This document shows, one piece after another, positions 1 to 10,284 of a stretch of DNA of 64,000 bases; the first letter of the stretch is position 1; every line of letters starts with the position of its first letter. A program made the translations under genes and the position numbers. The notes under the pieces were generated by a model, which made no database searches, had not been told where the DNA came from, and was given only the letters and a program-made list of their open reading frames with translations. The stretch covers positions 86,793,217 through 86,857,216 of the forward strand of contig NC_092804.1 of assembly GCF_040954645.1 (NCBI RefSeq), in the 5' to 3' direction. The stretch comes from Diabrotica undecimpunctata. Lineage: Eukaryota; Arthropoda; Insecta; Coleoptera; Chrysomelidae.

Positions 1-142
1 TTCTTAAAATTGCCCTCACATAAATATATTTTTATAAAATTCTCTAGTATATAACTTATTAAAATAACCAACTACTTTTAATATCTAATATATAACTTGT
101 AAATTATTTTTAATCACCATTTTTCTTTCTCCTATATCATAT

Positions 143-143
<1 letters not shown>

Positions 144-199
<56 letters not shown>
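144..199. repeat. (TA)n microsatellite
   Basis: Pure TA dinucleotide run of about 55 bp, directly abutting the left end of the hammerhead-bearing element. Confidence 0.97.
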
Positions 200-204
<5 letters not shown>

Positions 205-292
205 AGGTACACTCGAAGAGTGGTGGGTTTTTCGGTCAAAGTGGAGAAATAAAAGACAAAGAAGGTGGCTACTTTATCTATTTATTGAAGAC

Positions 293-323
293 GTATCGCT
301 TTCTGCTCAGAAAGCATCATCAG
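293..323 (-). ncRNA. Hammerhead-ribozyme-like core, left arm (mutated)
   Basis: On the minus strand CTGATGA (317-323) is followed by the stem II hairpin GCTTTCTG/CAGAAAGC and then GATAC (293-297) where GAAAC is expected. The A-to-T change hits a conserved core position, so this arm should be inactive. Confidence 0.6.
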
Positions 324-683
324 TTCATCTAAAAAGAACAATATGAAACCAAACATCCATAGAGAAGTTAACAAAGTGTGTTACTTTACAAAGACATGTA
401 GCAGTCAATGATGTTAAAAATATGAAAAAGCTTATGAAACTGGACATTTAGAGTTAATTGAAACTAGGTATAGTTTGCAATTTAACAAAATTAGCACAGC
501 AAAAGAACATGTGATAAACATACATGTATATAAAAAAGTTAGTATAAAAACTTAAGTAAAAAACATTAAGGTTTATTTTAAAGTGTAAAGAACTAGAAAG
601 ATCATGAGAATGCACTTCCAACAATTTATTTATAATCAATTAGATTTTAATTTTAATTTTAGGTAACAGTTCATTTAGATGAA

Positions 684-714
684 CTGATGATGCTTTCTGA
701 GCAGAAAGCGAAAC
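684..714 (+). ncRNA. Hammerhead-ribozyme-like core, right arm
   Basis: CTGATGA at 684-690, stem II hairpin GCTTTCTG-AG-CAGAAAGC at 692-709, then GAAAC at 710-714. These are the two conserved core boxes separated by a perfect stem. Stems I and III are not convincingly closed by adjacent sequence: only a short CTTC/GAAG pairing follows, as in the minimal hammerheads of Penelope-like elements that need a dimer to fold. Confidence 0.65.
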
Positions 715-837
715 GTCTTCAATAAATAGATGAAGTAGCCACCTTCTTTGTCTTTTATTTCTCCACTTTGACCGAAAAACCCACCACTCTTCGAGTGTAC
801 CTTAGTTTATTTTGGATTGACGGTCGTACTCCTTTTC

Positions 838-839
<2 letters not shown>

Positions 840-910
<71 letters not shown>
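840..910. repeat. (TA)n microsatellite
   Basis: About 70 bp of TA directly before the leftmost LTR of the tandem gag array. Together with the (TA)n at 14611 it marks the array's insertion site. Confidence 0.97.
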
Positions 911-916
<6 letters not shown>

Positions 917-2192
917 GATATTTAAAGTCTTGGTGCGCCAAGCAATAATTAGCTAATTAATTTTTTTAATTAATTAAAATTATTTAAATGATATGATTAT
1001 GACTCTATCACAATTTTTAATTCTTTTATCTCAGGGTTAAATTCGTGCTTCAATATCTATGCTATTACATGTGAAAGGTAAGGTCCAGAAAATACCGGAA
1101 TAATAAAAAACACATATGATCTAACACTATATATTGAAATAAAAATAATGAAATAATTCACACTCAAAAGTTTTCAATAAACAAATCTCATATAAGGATT
1201 CTCTAAATTTTGTTCTCCGTACGTGAACAATCAAAATTTATGGTACAAACAATATTAATTGAAATCTCAAAATTCCGAACTATTCTAACTCACCTAATCA
1301 AAAAATTTATATCCTTTCTAAATTAAGTGTAAAAATTGTGTTATCAATAAAAGAAAAAAACTGCAGAAAACAAAATATCTCTCTCTGATGATGAGTGGTC
1401 CAAATCCTTGTTCCTTGTAGACTATATTATCTCCTCTCAACCGGTCCCTATGTAATCAGCAATCTTACACAGATTGTTGCAAGTATATCGTCCTTAATGA
1501 TCTCCTTCAAAAGCACAAATCATTCAAATTATGATAGCCTTTCTCCTCTCGATAAACTGAATCTCTCGTTGGCCCGAGTGAAAAATGACTCTTGGAATAT
1601 CTTCTCTTTACGATAAACTGAATCTCTCGTTGGCCTGCACAGTGACTCTTGGAATATAAGTAGAGAAATATGACTTACAATATTTTGCTGCTTCAGCTTC
1701 TGTCAGATACACTAACTCCACAAAAACTCACTAACATTCAACACTACTGCTTGCTACATTTCAGGAACCGCCAAAGAACAATCACTGTTCCTCTTACAGA
1801 TTTGGAAAACCAACTGATCCTATCCTTTCTCTCTCCTCAATCTCGCTAAACTTTTTCCTACATACTTATCCAACCTTTTTCAATCTCCGCCAATCAAAAC
1901 TCGTCACAATTCCCCCATTTTTTCATTTCGATAACAAACAAATTTTTACCTATAATTATAAAATTTCCTAAAACTTATTTACAAATAATATTTTCTATAA
2001 TTCTTAAAACTAACAAAAAACACTTTCTAAAATCTCTTCTATTTGTCACTAATCACTGCATTAATGTATTTTGGAAAACCCCGTTCAATTGTCTTTTTGT
2101 TTTCACTTAAAATTATGCGGGTCACTCAAGTATAACAAAGAAATAATTTATGCAAAGCTTACTTTTTGTTTGGTACAGGTAATTCAAGAAAT
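911..2192 (-). repeat. LTR copy 1 (outer, end deleted)
   Basis: Aligns to LTR copy 2 from its start up to GTAATTCAAGAAAT, then jumps into gag sequence; about 125 bp of the LTR end is missing. It carries the 4-bp TATC variant and the ATTATGATAG variant that it shares with the other outer LTR (13202) but not with the two inner LTRs. Confidence 0.85.
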
Positions 2193-2196
2193 CATA

Positions 2197-3997
2197 CCGC
2201 TATCATATCATAATTTAAATCTTCAATCACCACACATTTCATAATATGGAATTTGTTTCCCACTCTTATCTGTACTCCCAAGCCTTCGTTTACTGTCGTC
2301 AAATTTTTATTGTTTGCACCCACTAAATCAACCCTAGGAATCTTATACACAAATCTGTCCAAATTTAATTCTTTTACTAGTTTTTTATTGATTAGCGATA
2401 TCTCCGATCCAGAATCAATCACAATTTTAATCGCTTTATGTTTTATAAATGCATCTAAAAATATTAGATTAGAATTAGAAATTTGTCTGTCGTTTCCTAT
2501 TGCTACATGATTCATCTCCCTTCTATTTTGTTGTTGGAAGCTCTGGTTATTTCTATCGTCCCTTTGCTCGTTAGTATTCCTATTCGGAGGATTTTGTGCA
2601 TCTCTATTCCTGTTGTGATTTTCATATGTTCTCTGTTGTGTGTCATTCCTGTTATCGTAATTTTGTTGTCTATTGTAATTATTGTAATTTCTCGGCCTAT
2701 ATTCGTTTGTTGATCTGGGATGTCGGTTTCTCTGGTCATAATTTGATGAATACCTTCTTTCCGCTCCATTATATTGGTCATGTTGTCTTCTATTTCTCAT
2801 TTCTTTTCTTTTCGCTTCTTTTAATTGAAGGAATTGGCACAAACTATCAATATCTTGATAGTTTCTCAAAATCACGTGATCTTCCAACGTTTCCTCAAAA
2901 TGTCTGCTGATCATTTCTACCAGCTGTTCGGTAGAATATTTGTATTCTAGATATTTTGAATTGTTATATATCTGCAAAGCATATCTTTCTTCAGATATTC
3001 CCATTTTTTCGTGATATTTTCCATTCTGTAGCTCTTGGTTGATTTCTCTCTGTTTATTTTTCCCCCAGAAATAGTTGAGAAATTTATTTTCAAAATCTGT
3101 CCAATTTTCAAACTCATCTTCCTTGCTTTCATACCATAACGCTGCTCCTTCTTTCAAATGGTTTCTAATTGTTTCTTTGCAATCGTCAAAATATCTAATA
3201 TGTTGTAATTTGGTTTTCAAATTTTTAACAAACGGTACTGGGTGTGTTTTCCGAATATCCCCGCCAAACTGTATTTTTATGTCACCCGGACTTTGGCTGA
3301 GTACTTCTCTCCTGTCTCCCATATCTCGTTGTTTTCTGATATCCTCAATTTGTTTTTCTATTTCTTTCTTGTCTTCTTGTAAAGCCATTTCAAATTTTGT
3401 TTCTAACTGTTCTAATTCCTTTTTCTGTACAGTCTTAATATCTTTCATTTTAGTTTCTATTTCTTCTCTCTGTATCTCTAGTTCCTTTCTCTGGCAATTT
3501 TGTATCTCCTTCATTGTATTTTGGATATCTTTAATCTCTGTCTCTTGTTTTGCATTCTTTAGGGTTATTTCTTCTATCTGTTGTATCAGTTCTTTCTTTA
3601 TCCCCTCAACACATCCTTTAATTTCCTGTTCATAGTTTTCCAAACGCTGCTCTATATTCCTGTTATTTAGTTCTATTGCTTGTCTTGTTTCCCGTTGGTT
3701 TTCTTCCATTGTTTGTTTTGTTTCTTGTTGATTTCTATCCATTTTATCCATTTTCTTTGATGTTTCATTTTGGTTTTTCTCTATTGTTTGTGACTGGAGT
3801 TGCATTAGTTGTAATATTTTATCTATTCCTGATAGTTCTTTTCTCTCCTCAACTATTGTCACATTTCCTTCATTATCCGATACTTCTTCCAAAATTGTTT
3901 CATCTTCTCTGTTATCCTCCTTCCTTTCCTGCATTTTACTTTGTCTCCTTGTGACAGACATGTTGTTACTTTTTGTTATTGTTTTTGTCCCCGCCAA
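2197..3997 (-). pseudogene. gag-protease copy 1, C-terminally truncated
   Basis: Reads like the complete copies at 5868 and 10285 for about 600 residues, through the coiled coil, the gag core and the protease, then stops one codon after DMIA where a deletion joins it to the LTR. The deletion removes about 960 bp (the equivalent of 5646-6613), including the last ~250 codons, the 3' tail and the LTR end, with CATA as junction filler. It keeps the protease DSG motif but loses the lysine-rich C-terminal domain. Nothing suggests it is used on its own. Confidence 0.85.
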
Positions 3998-4347
3998 ATG
4001 TGAAATTTTACAACACTCTATATGTTTCAGAACACGACAATATTTCTCCCCAAATGTATTAAATTTTCACGACAAATATCATATATGCATTCAGTAAAAT
4101 TCAAATAATTCAAAATAAATATCAAATGTACGATTGGTAAAGAAAATAAAATCAAATAATTCAATAGCAGTAAATATCCACTAACTACGATCAATCAATA
4201 AATCAAATTTATATTCCCTGGAAAAATTGTCAAAATACTTTCAAATTCAAATTCCCTCAATGTTAAATGTTTTTATCTCTGGATCACCTGTACTTATTCC
4301 AGATCTCTTTCCCTTCCTTCAAATGTAAAGCTGCGATATTTTCAAGC

Positions 4348-4365
4348 CCCACGTTTTGGAAGCCA
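4348..4365 (-). promoter_or_regulatory. Putative primer binding site
   Basis: On the minus strand TGGCTTCCAAAACGTGGG begins just past the LTR end (AATATCACAATAAC). A tRNA 3' CCA would pair with the leading TGG. The same sequence recurs at 8765-8782 and 13182-13199. The tRNA species is not identified. Confidence 0.6.
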
Positions 4366-4367
4366 GT

Positions 4368-5772
4368 TATTGTGATATTTAAAGTCTTGGTGCGCCAAGC
4401 AATAATTAGCTAATTAATTTTTTTAATTAATTAAAATTATTTAAATGATATGATTATGACTCACAATTTTTAATTCTTTTATCTCAGGGTTAAATTCGTG
4501 CTTCAATATCTATGCTATTACATGTGAAAGGTAAGGTCCAGAAAATACCGGAATAATAAAAAACACATATGATCTAACACTATATATTGAAATAAAAATA
4601 ATGAAATAATTCACACTCAAAAGTTTTCAATAAACAAATCTCATATAAGGATTCTCTAAATTTTGTTCTCCGTACGTGAACAATCAAAATTTATGGTACA
4701 AACAATATTAATTGAAATCTCAAAATTCCGAACTATTCTAACTCACCTAATCAAAAAATTTATATCCTTTCTAAATTAAGTGTAAAAATTGTGTTATCAA
4801 TAAAAGAAAAAAACTGCAGAAAACAAAATATCTCTCTCTGATGATGAGTGGTCCAAATCCTTGTTCCTTGTAGACTATATTATCTCCTCTCAACCGGTCC
4901 CTATGTAATCAGCAATCTTACACAGATTGTTGCAAGTATATCGTCCTTAATGATCTCCTTCAAAAGCACAAATCATTCAAATTATAATAGCCTTTCTCCT
5001 CTCGATAAACTGAATCTCTCGTTGGCCCGAGTGAAAAATGACTCTTGGAATATCTTCTCTTTACGATAAACTGAATCTCTCGTTGGCCTGCACAGTGACT
5101 CTTGGAATATAAGTAGAGAAATATGACTTACAATATTTTGCTGCTTCAGCTTCTGTCAGATACACTAACTCCACAAAAACTCACTAACATTCAACACTAC
5201 TGCTTGCTACATTTCAGGAACCGCCAAAGAACAATCACTGTTCCTCTTACAGATTTGGAAAACCAACTGATCCTATCCTTTCTCTCTCCTCAATCTCGCT
5301 AAACTTTTTCCTACATACTTATCCAACCTTTTTCAATCTCCGCCAATCAAAACTCGTCACAATTCCCCCATTTTTTCATTTCGATAACAAACAAATTTTT
5401 ACCTATAATTATAAAATTTCCTAAAACTTATTTACAAATAATATTTTCTATAATTCTTAAAACTAACAAAAAACACTTTCTAAAATCTCTTCTATTTGTC
5501 ACTAATCACTGCATTAATGTATTTTGGAAAACCCCGTTCAATTGTCTTTTTGTTTTCACTTAAAATTATGCGGGTCACTCAAGTATAACAAAGAAATAAT
5601 TTATGCAAAGCTTACTTTTTGTTTGGTACAGGTAATTCAAGAAATTAATAACTCTCCTTCTTCGAAATGTTTGTTGGATATTATCCTACTTATCTGAATT
5701 ATTTTAATGTTATTGAATTTTGAAATATTTTTAAACAAACCAATATTTTTCTCGATTTTACATATCATAACA
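4368..5772 (-). repeat. LTR copy 2 (inner)
   Basis: 1405 bp, bounded on the minus strand by TGTTATGATATG and AATATCACA(ATAA). Lacks the 4-bp TATC present in the outer LTRs. A pyrimidine-rich block (purine-rich GGCGGGGATT on the coding strand) directly adjoins at 5773 and serves as the likely polypurine tract. Confidence 0.88.
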
Positions 5773-5867
5773 AATCCCCGCCATTTGATCTGCCGAAAAC
5801 TCTTTGTTAAATTTTAAAAATGACAAAAGTTTTCTAGGATCAAATTATTTCACTATGTTATTAAAAT

Positions 5868-8414
5868 CTACTTATGATACTGACAAATGTCGTGAATGTT
5901 AAAATACCCCGTATATTGCCTGTCTTTATACGGGATTGGATATATTTTCGTTTTAAATTTTTCCAAGTATTTTCCCTTAAAAGAAAGTTCATAATTTTTA
6001 ACCACTTGATTTACTTTATTAACAAAATCTCCATGGTTTCCTAAAATCTTCTCTATTTCCTTCTCCATGTTTTTTCCACAATTTATTTTTCTTTCATCCA
6101 CCTTTTGTTCACATGTGTTCACTGTCCATAATACTTCTTCACAAAATTCTGGATTCTCGTCCATCAGTGCCATTTTTTCTTCTGTTTTCTTTTTATCCTC
6201 CAATTCCCTTTGGTATTCCGAGCACCATGTTTCTATTCCTTTCACTTCTCTGATGATACCTTCTTTTTCTTCCTGCTTCCATTCTGTTTTATCGTCGGTT
6301 GCCAACAATTCTTCTGTACCTTCTATTTCCTGTTTTTCTCTGGTCTCCATCTTATTTTCCTGCTTTCTTTTCGAACTCTTCTTCTTTTTCTTCCTTCTCT
6401 TTTTCTTTTCTGTTAGATCTTGTTCTTGTACTTTCGGTTTATCCTCTACAGTCATATCGATTTCTTTGCGTTTTTCCTGTGCATTGATCCTTCCAGAATT
6501 TGTTTTCCTATCTGTTTGCTTTTCTTCTCCTGTGTTGTCTGGTTCTGCTCTGATTTCCAGTTTATTTTCCGAAAAATTTATGGTGATATCTTTTTTCCTC
6601 AATTCATCAATTCCCGCTATCATATCATAATTTAAATCTTCAATCACCACACATTTCATAATATGGAATTTGTTTCCCACTCTTATCTGTACTCCCAAGC
6701 CTTCGTTTACTGTCGTCAAATTTTTATTGTTTGCACCCACTAAATCAACCCTAGGAATCTTATACACAAATCTGTCCAAATTTAATTCTTTTACTAGTTT
6801 TTTATTGATTAGCGATATCTCCGATCCAGAATCAATCACAATTTTAATCGCTTTATGTTTTATAAATGCATCTAAAAATATTAGATTAGAATTAGAAATT
6901 TGTCTGTCGTTTCCTATTGCTACATGATTCATCTCCCTTCTATTTTGTTGTTGGAAGCTCTGGTTATTTCTATCGTCCCTTTGCTCGTTAGTATTCCTAT
7001 TCGGAGGATTTTGTGCATCTCTATTCCTGTTGTGATTTTCATATGTTCTCTGTTGTGTGTCATTCCTGTTATCGTAATTTTGTTGTCTATTGTAATTATT
7101 GTAATTTCTCGGCCTATATTCGTTTGTTGATCTGGGATGTCGGTTTCTCTGGTCATAATTTGATGAATACCTTCTTTCCGCTCCATTATATTGGTCATGT
7201 TGTCTTCTATTTCTCATTTCTTTTCTTTTCGCTTCTTTTAATTGAAGGAATTGGCACAAACTATCAATATCTTGATAGTTTCTCAAAATCACGTGATCTT
7301 CCAACGTTTCCTCAAAATGTCTGCTGATCATTTCTACCAGCTGTTCGGTAGAATATTTGTATTCTAGATATTTTGAATTGTTATATATCTGCAAAGCATA
7401 TCTTTCTTCAGATATTCCCATTTTTTCGTGATATTTTCCATTCTGTAGCTCTTGGTTGATTTCTCTCTGTTTATTTTTCCCCCAGAAATAGTTGAGAAAT
7501 TTATTTTCAAAATCTGTCCAATTTTCAAACTCATCTTCCTTGCTTTCATACCATAACGCTGCTCCTTCTTTCAAATGGTTTCTAATTGTTTCTTTGCAAT
7601 CGTCAAAATATCTAATATGTTGTAATTTGGTTTTCAAATTTTTAACAAACGGTACTGGGTGTGTTTTCCGAATATCCCCGCCAAACTGTATTTTTATGTC
7701 ACCCGGACTTTGGCTGAGTACTTCTCTCCTGTCTCCCATATCTCGTTGTTTTCTGATATCCTCAATTTGTTTTTCTATTTCTTTCTTGTCTTCTTGTAAA
7801 GCCATTTCAAATTTTGTTTCTAACTGTTCTAATTCCTTTTTCTGTACAGTCTTAATATCTTTCATTTTAGTTTCTATTTCTTCTCTCTGTATCTCTAGTT
7901 CCTTTCTCTGGCAATTTTGTATCTCCTTCATTGTATTTTGGATATCTTTAATCTCTGTCTCTTGTTTTGCATTCTTTAGGGTTATTTCTTCTATCTGTTG
8001 TATCAGTTCTTTCTTTATCCCCTCAACACATCCTTTAATTTCCTGTTCATAGTTTTCCAAACGCTGCTCTATATTCCTGTTATTTAGTTCTATTGCTTGT
8101 CTTGTTTCCCGTTGGTTTTCTTCCATTGTTTGTTTTGTTTCTTGTTGATTTCTATCCATTTTATCCATTTTCTTTGATGTTTCATTTTGGTTTTTCTCTA
8201 TTGTTTGTGACTGGAGTTGCATTAGTTGTAATATTTTATCTATTCCTGATAGTTCTTTTCTCTCCTCAACTATTGTCACATTTCCTTCATTATCCGATAC
8301 TTCTTCCAAAATTGTTTCATCTTCTCTGTTATCCTCCTTCCTTTCCTGCATTTTACTTTGTCTCCTTGTGACAGACATGTTGTTACTTTTTGTTATTGTT
8401 TTTGTCCCCGCCAA
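5868..8414 (-). CDS. gag-pro: Gag-protease polyprotein of the tandem LTR element, copy 2
   Basis: 848 codons. Residues about 20-230 are a long charged coiled coil rich in E, K and Q. Residues ~240-420 resemble a retrotransposon gag core (WYESKEDEFENWTDFENKF). A region rich in N, R, Q and Y follows (about 420-500) and probably replaces zinc knuckles in binding RNA. An aspartic protease lies at about 530-620, with active site IVIDSGSE and a second conserved LNYDMIAGID. The C-terminal 200 residues are lysine- and glutamate-rich and unrecognised. There is no reverse transcriptase, so it would need enzymes from another element. The start is the only ATG before the coiled coil, preceded by a 370-bp leader. 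Confidence 0.88.
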   Translation of the reverse strand: MAGTKTITKSNNMSVTRRQSKMQERKEDNREDETILEEVSDNEGNVTIVEERKELSGIDKILQLMQLQSQTIEKNQNETSKKMDKMDRNQQETKQTMEENQRETRQAIELNNRNIEQRLENYEQEIKGCVEGIKKELIQQIEEITLKNAKQETEIKDIQNTMKEIQNCQRKELEIQREEIETKMKDIKTVQKKELEQLETKFEMALQEDKKEIEKQIEDIRKQRDMGDRREVLSQSPGDIKIQFGGDIRKTHPVPFVKNLKTKLQHIRYFDDCKETIRNHLKEGAALWYESKEDEFENWTDFENKFLNYFWGKNKQREINQELQNGKYHEKMGISEERYALQIYNNSKYLEYKYSTEQLVEMISRHFEETLEDHVILRNYQDIDSLCQFLQLKEAKRKEMRNRRQHDQYNGAERRYSSNYDQRNRHPRSTNEYRPRNYNNYNRQQNYDNRNDTQQRTYENHNRNRDAQNPPNRNTNEQRDDRNNQSFQQQNRREMNHVAIGNDRQISNSNLIFLDAFIKHKAIKIVIDSGSEISLINKKLVKELNLDRFVYKIPRVDLVGANNKNLTTVNEGLGVQIRVGNKFHIMKCVVIEDLNYDMIAGIDELRKKDITINFSENKLEIRAEPDNTGEEKQTDRKTNSGRINAQEKRKEIDMTVEDKPKVQEQDLTEKKKRRKKKKKSSKRKQENKMETREKQEIEGTEELLATDDKTEWKQEEKEGIIREVKGIETWCSEYQRELEDKKKTEEKMALMDENPEFCEEVLWTVNTCEQKVDERKINCGKNMEKEIEKILGNHGDFVNKVNQVVKNYELSFKGKYLEKFKTKIYPIPYKDRQYTGYFNIHDICQYHK

Positions 8415-8784
8415 ATGTGAAATTTTACAACACTCTATATGTTTCAGAACACGACAATATTTCTCCCCAAATGTATTAAATTTTCACGACAAATATCATA
8501 TATGCATTCAGTAAAATTCAAATAATTCAAAATAAATATCAAATGTACGATTGGTAAAGAAAATAAAATCAAATAATTCAATAGCAGTAAATATCCACTA
8601 ACTACGATCAATCAATAAATCAAATTTATATTCCCTGGAAAAATTGTCAAAATACTTTCAAATTCAAATTCCCTCAATGTTAAATGTTTTTATCTCTGGA
8701 TCACCTGTACTTATTCCAGATCTCTTTCCCTTCCTTCAAATGTAAAGCTGCGATATTTTCAAGCCCCACGTTTTGGAAGCCAGT

Positions 8785-10189
8785 TATTGTGATATTTAAA
8801 GTCTTGGTGCGCCAAGCAATAATTAGCTAATTAATTTTTTTAATTAATTAAAATTATTTAAATGATATGATTATGACTCACAATTTTTAATTCTTTTATC
8901 TCAGGGTTAAATTCGTGCTTCAATATCTATGCTATTACATGTGAAAGGTAAGGTCCAGAAAATACCGGAATAATAAAAAACACATATGATCTAACACTAT
9001 ATATTGAAATAAAAATAATGAAATAATTCACACTCAAAAGTTTTCAATAAACAAATCTCATATAAGGATTCTCTAAATTTTGTTCTCCGTACGTGAACAA
9101 TCAAAATTTATGGTACAAACAATATTAATTGAAATCTCAAAATTCCGAACTATTCTAACTCACCTAATCAAAAAATTTATATCCTTTCTAAATTAAGTGT
9201 AAAAATTGTGTTATCAATAAAAGAAAAAAACTGCAGAAAACAAAATATCTCTCTCTGATGATGAGTGGTCCAAATCCTTGTTCCTTGTAGACTATATTAT
9301 CTCCTCTCAACCGGTCCCTATGTAATCAGCAATCTTACACAGATTGTTGCAAGTATATCGTCCTTAATGATCTCCTTCAAAAGCACAAATCATTCAAATT
9401 ATAATAGCCTTTCTCCTCTCGATAAACTGAATCTCTCGTTGGCCCGAGTGAAAAATGACTCTTGGAATATCTTCTCTTTACGATAAACTGAATCTCTCGT
9501 TGGCCTGCACAGTGACTCTTGGAATATAAGTAGAGAAATATGACTTACAATATTTTGCTGCTTCAGCTTCTGTCAGATACACTAACTCCACAAAAACTCA
9601 CTAACATTCAACACTACTGCTTGCTACATTTCAGGAACCGCCAAAGAACAATCACTGTTCCTCTTACAGATTTGGAAAACCAACTGATCCTATCCTTTCT
9701 CTCTCCTCAATCTCGCTAAACTTTTTCCTACATACTTATCCAACCTTTTTCAATCTCCGCCAATCAAAACTCGTCACAATTCCCCCATTTTTTCATTTCG
9801 ATAACAAACAAATTTTTACCTATAATTATAAAATTTCCTAAAACTTATTTACAAATAATATTTTCTATAATTCTTAAAACTAACAAAAAACACTTTCTAA
9901 AATCTCTTCTATTTGTCACTAATCACTGCATTAATGTATTTTGGAAAACCCCGTTCAATTGTCTTTTTGTTTTCACTTAAAATTATGCGGGTCACTCAAG
10001 TATAACAAAGAAATAATTTATGCAAAGCTTACTTTTTGTTTGGTACAGGTAATTCAAGAAATTAATAACTCTCCTTCTTCGAAATGTTTGTTGGATATTA
10101 TCCTACTTATCTGAATTATTTTAATGTTATTGAATTTTGAAATATTTTTAAACAAACCAATATTTTTCTCGATTTTACATATCATAACA
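8785..10189 (-). repeat. LTR copy 3 (inner)
   Basis: 1405 bp, 4417 bp after copy 2 and matching it over the parts I compared, including the absence of TATC. It serves simultaneously as 5' LTR of unit 2 and 3' LTR of unit 3. Confidence 0.88.
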
Positions 10190-10284
10190 AATCCCCGCCA
10201 TTTGATCTGCCGAAAACTCTTTGTTAAATTTTAAAAATGACAAAAGTTTTCTAGGATCAAATTATTTCACTATGTTATTAAAAT

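Larger units (their letters stand above)
199..811. mobile_element. Short non-autonomous element with ~135-bp inverted ends carrying hammerhead cores
   Basis: Positions 199-333 and 669-811 are near-perfect inverted copies, starting ACTAAGGTACACTCGAAGAG at the left; I see only a few differences. The 335-bp middle has no credible coding sequence. Each arm contains CTGATGA, a hairpin and GAAAC (one arm mutated), the order of conserved blocks in hammerhead ribozymes, which are known in Penelope-like elements and retrozymes. Both cores point outward. (TA)n runs lie on both sides, directly at the left and 28 bp beyond the right arm. A related copy starts at 63472. It is either a TIR element or two PLE-type 3' ends in inverted arrangement. 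Confidence 0.8.

Noticed and set aside
768..956. Open frames rich in YIYIYI across the (TA)n runs (also near 22350, 54200, 61150)
   Set aside because: They are translations of TA repeats, not genes.
1395..1616. 73-codon plus-strand frame repeated in all four LTRs of the array
   Set aside because: Its conservation follows from LTR identity, it is antisense to the element, and it resembles no known protein.
7492..8052. Long plus-strand frames opposite the gag genes (about 186 codons, and others)
   Set aside because: They mirror the purine-rich coiled-coil and lysine-rich gag codons on the other strand; composition is Phe/Ser-rich and meaningless.
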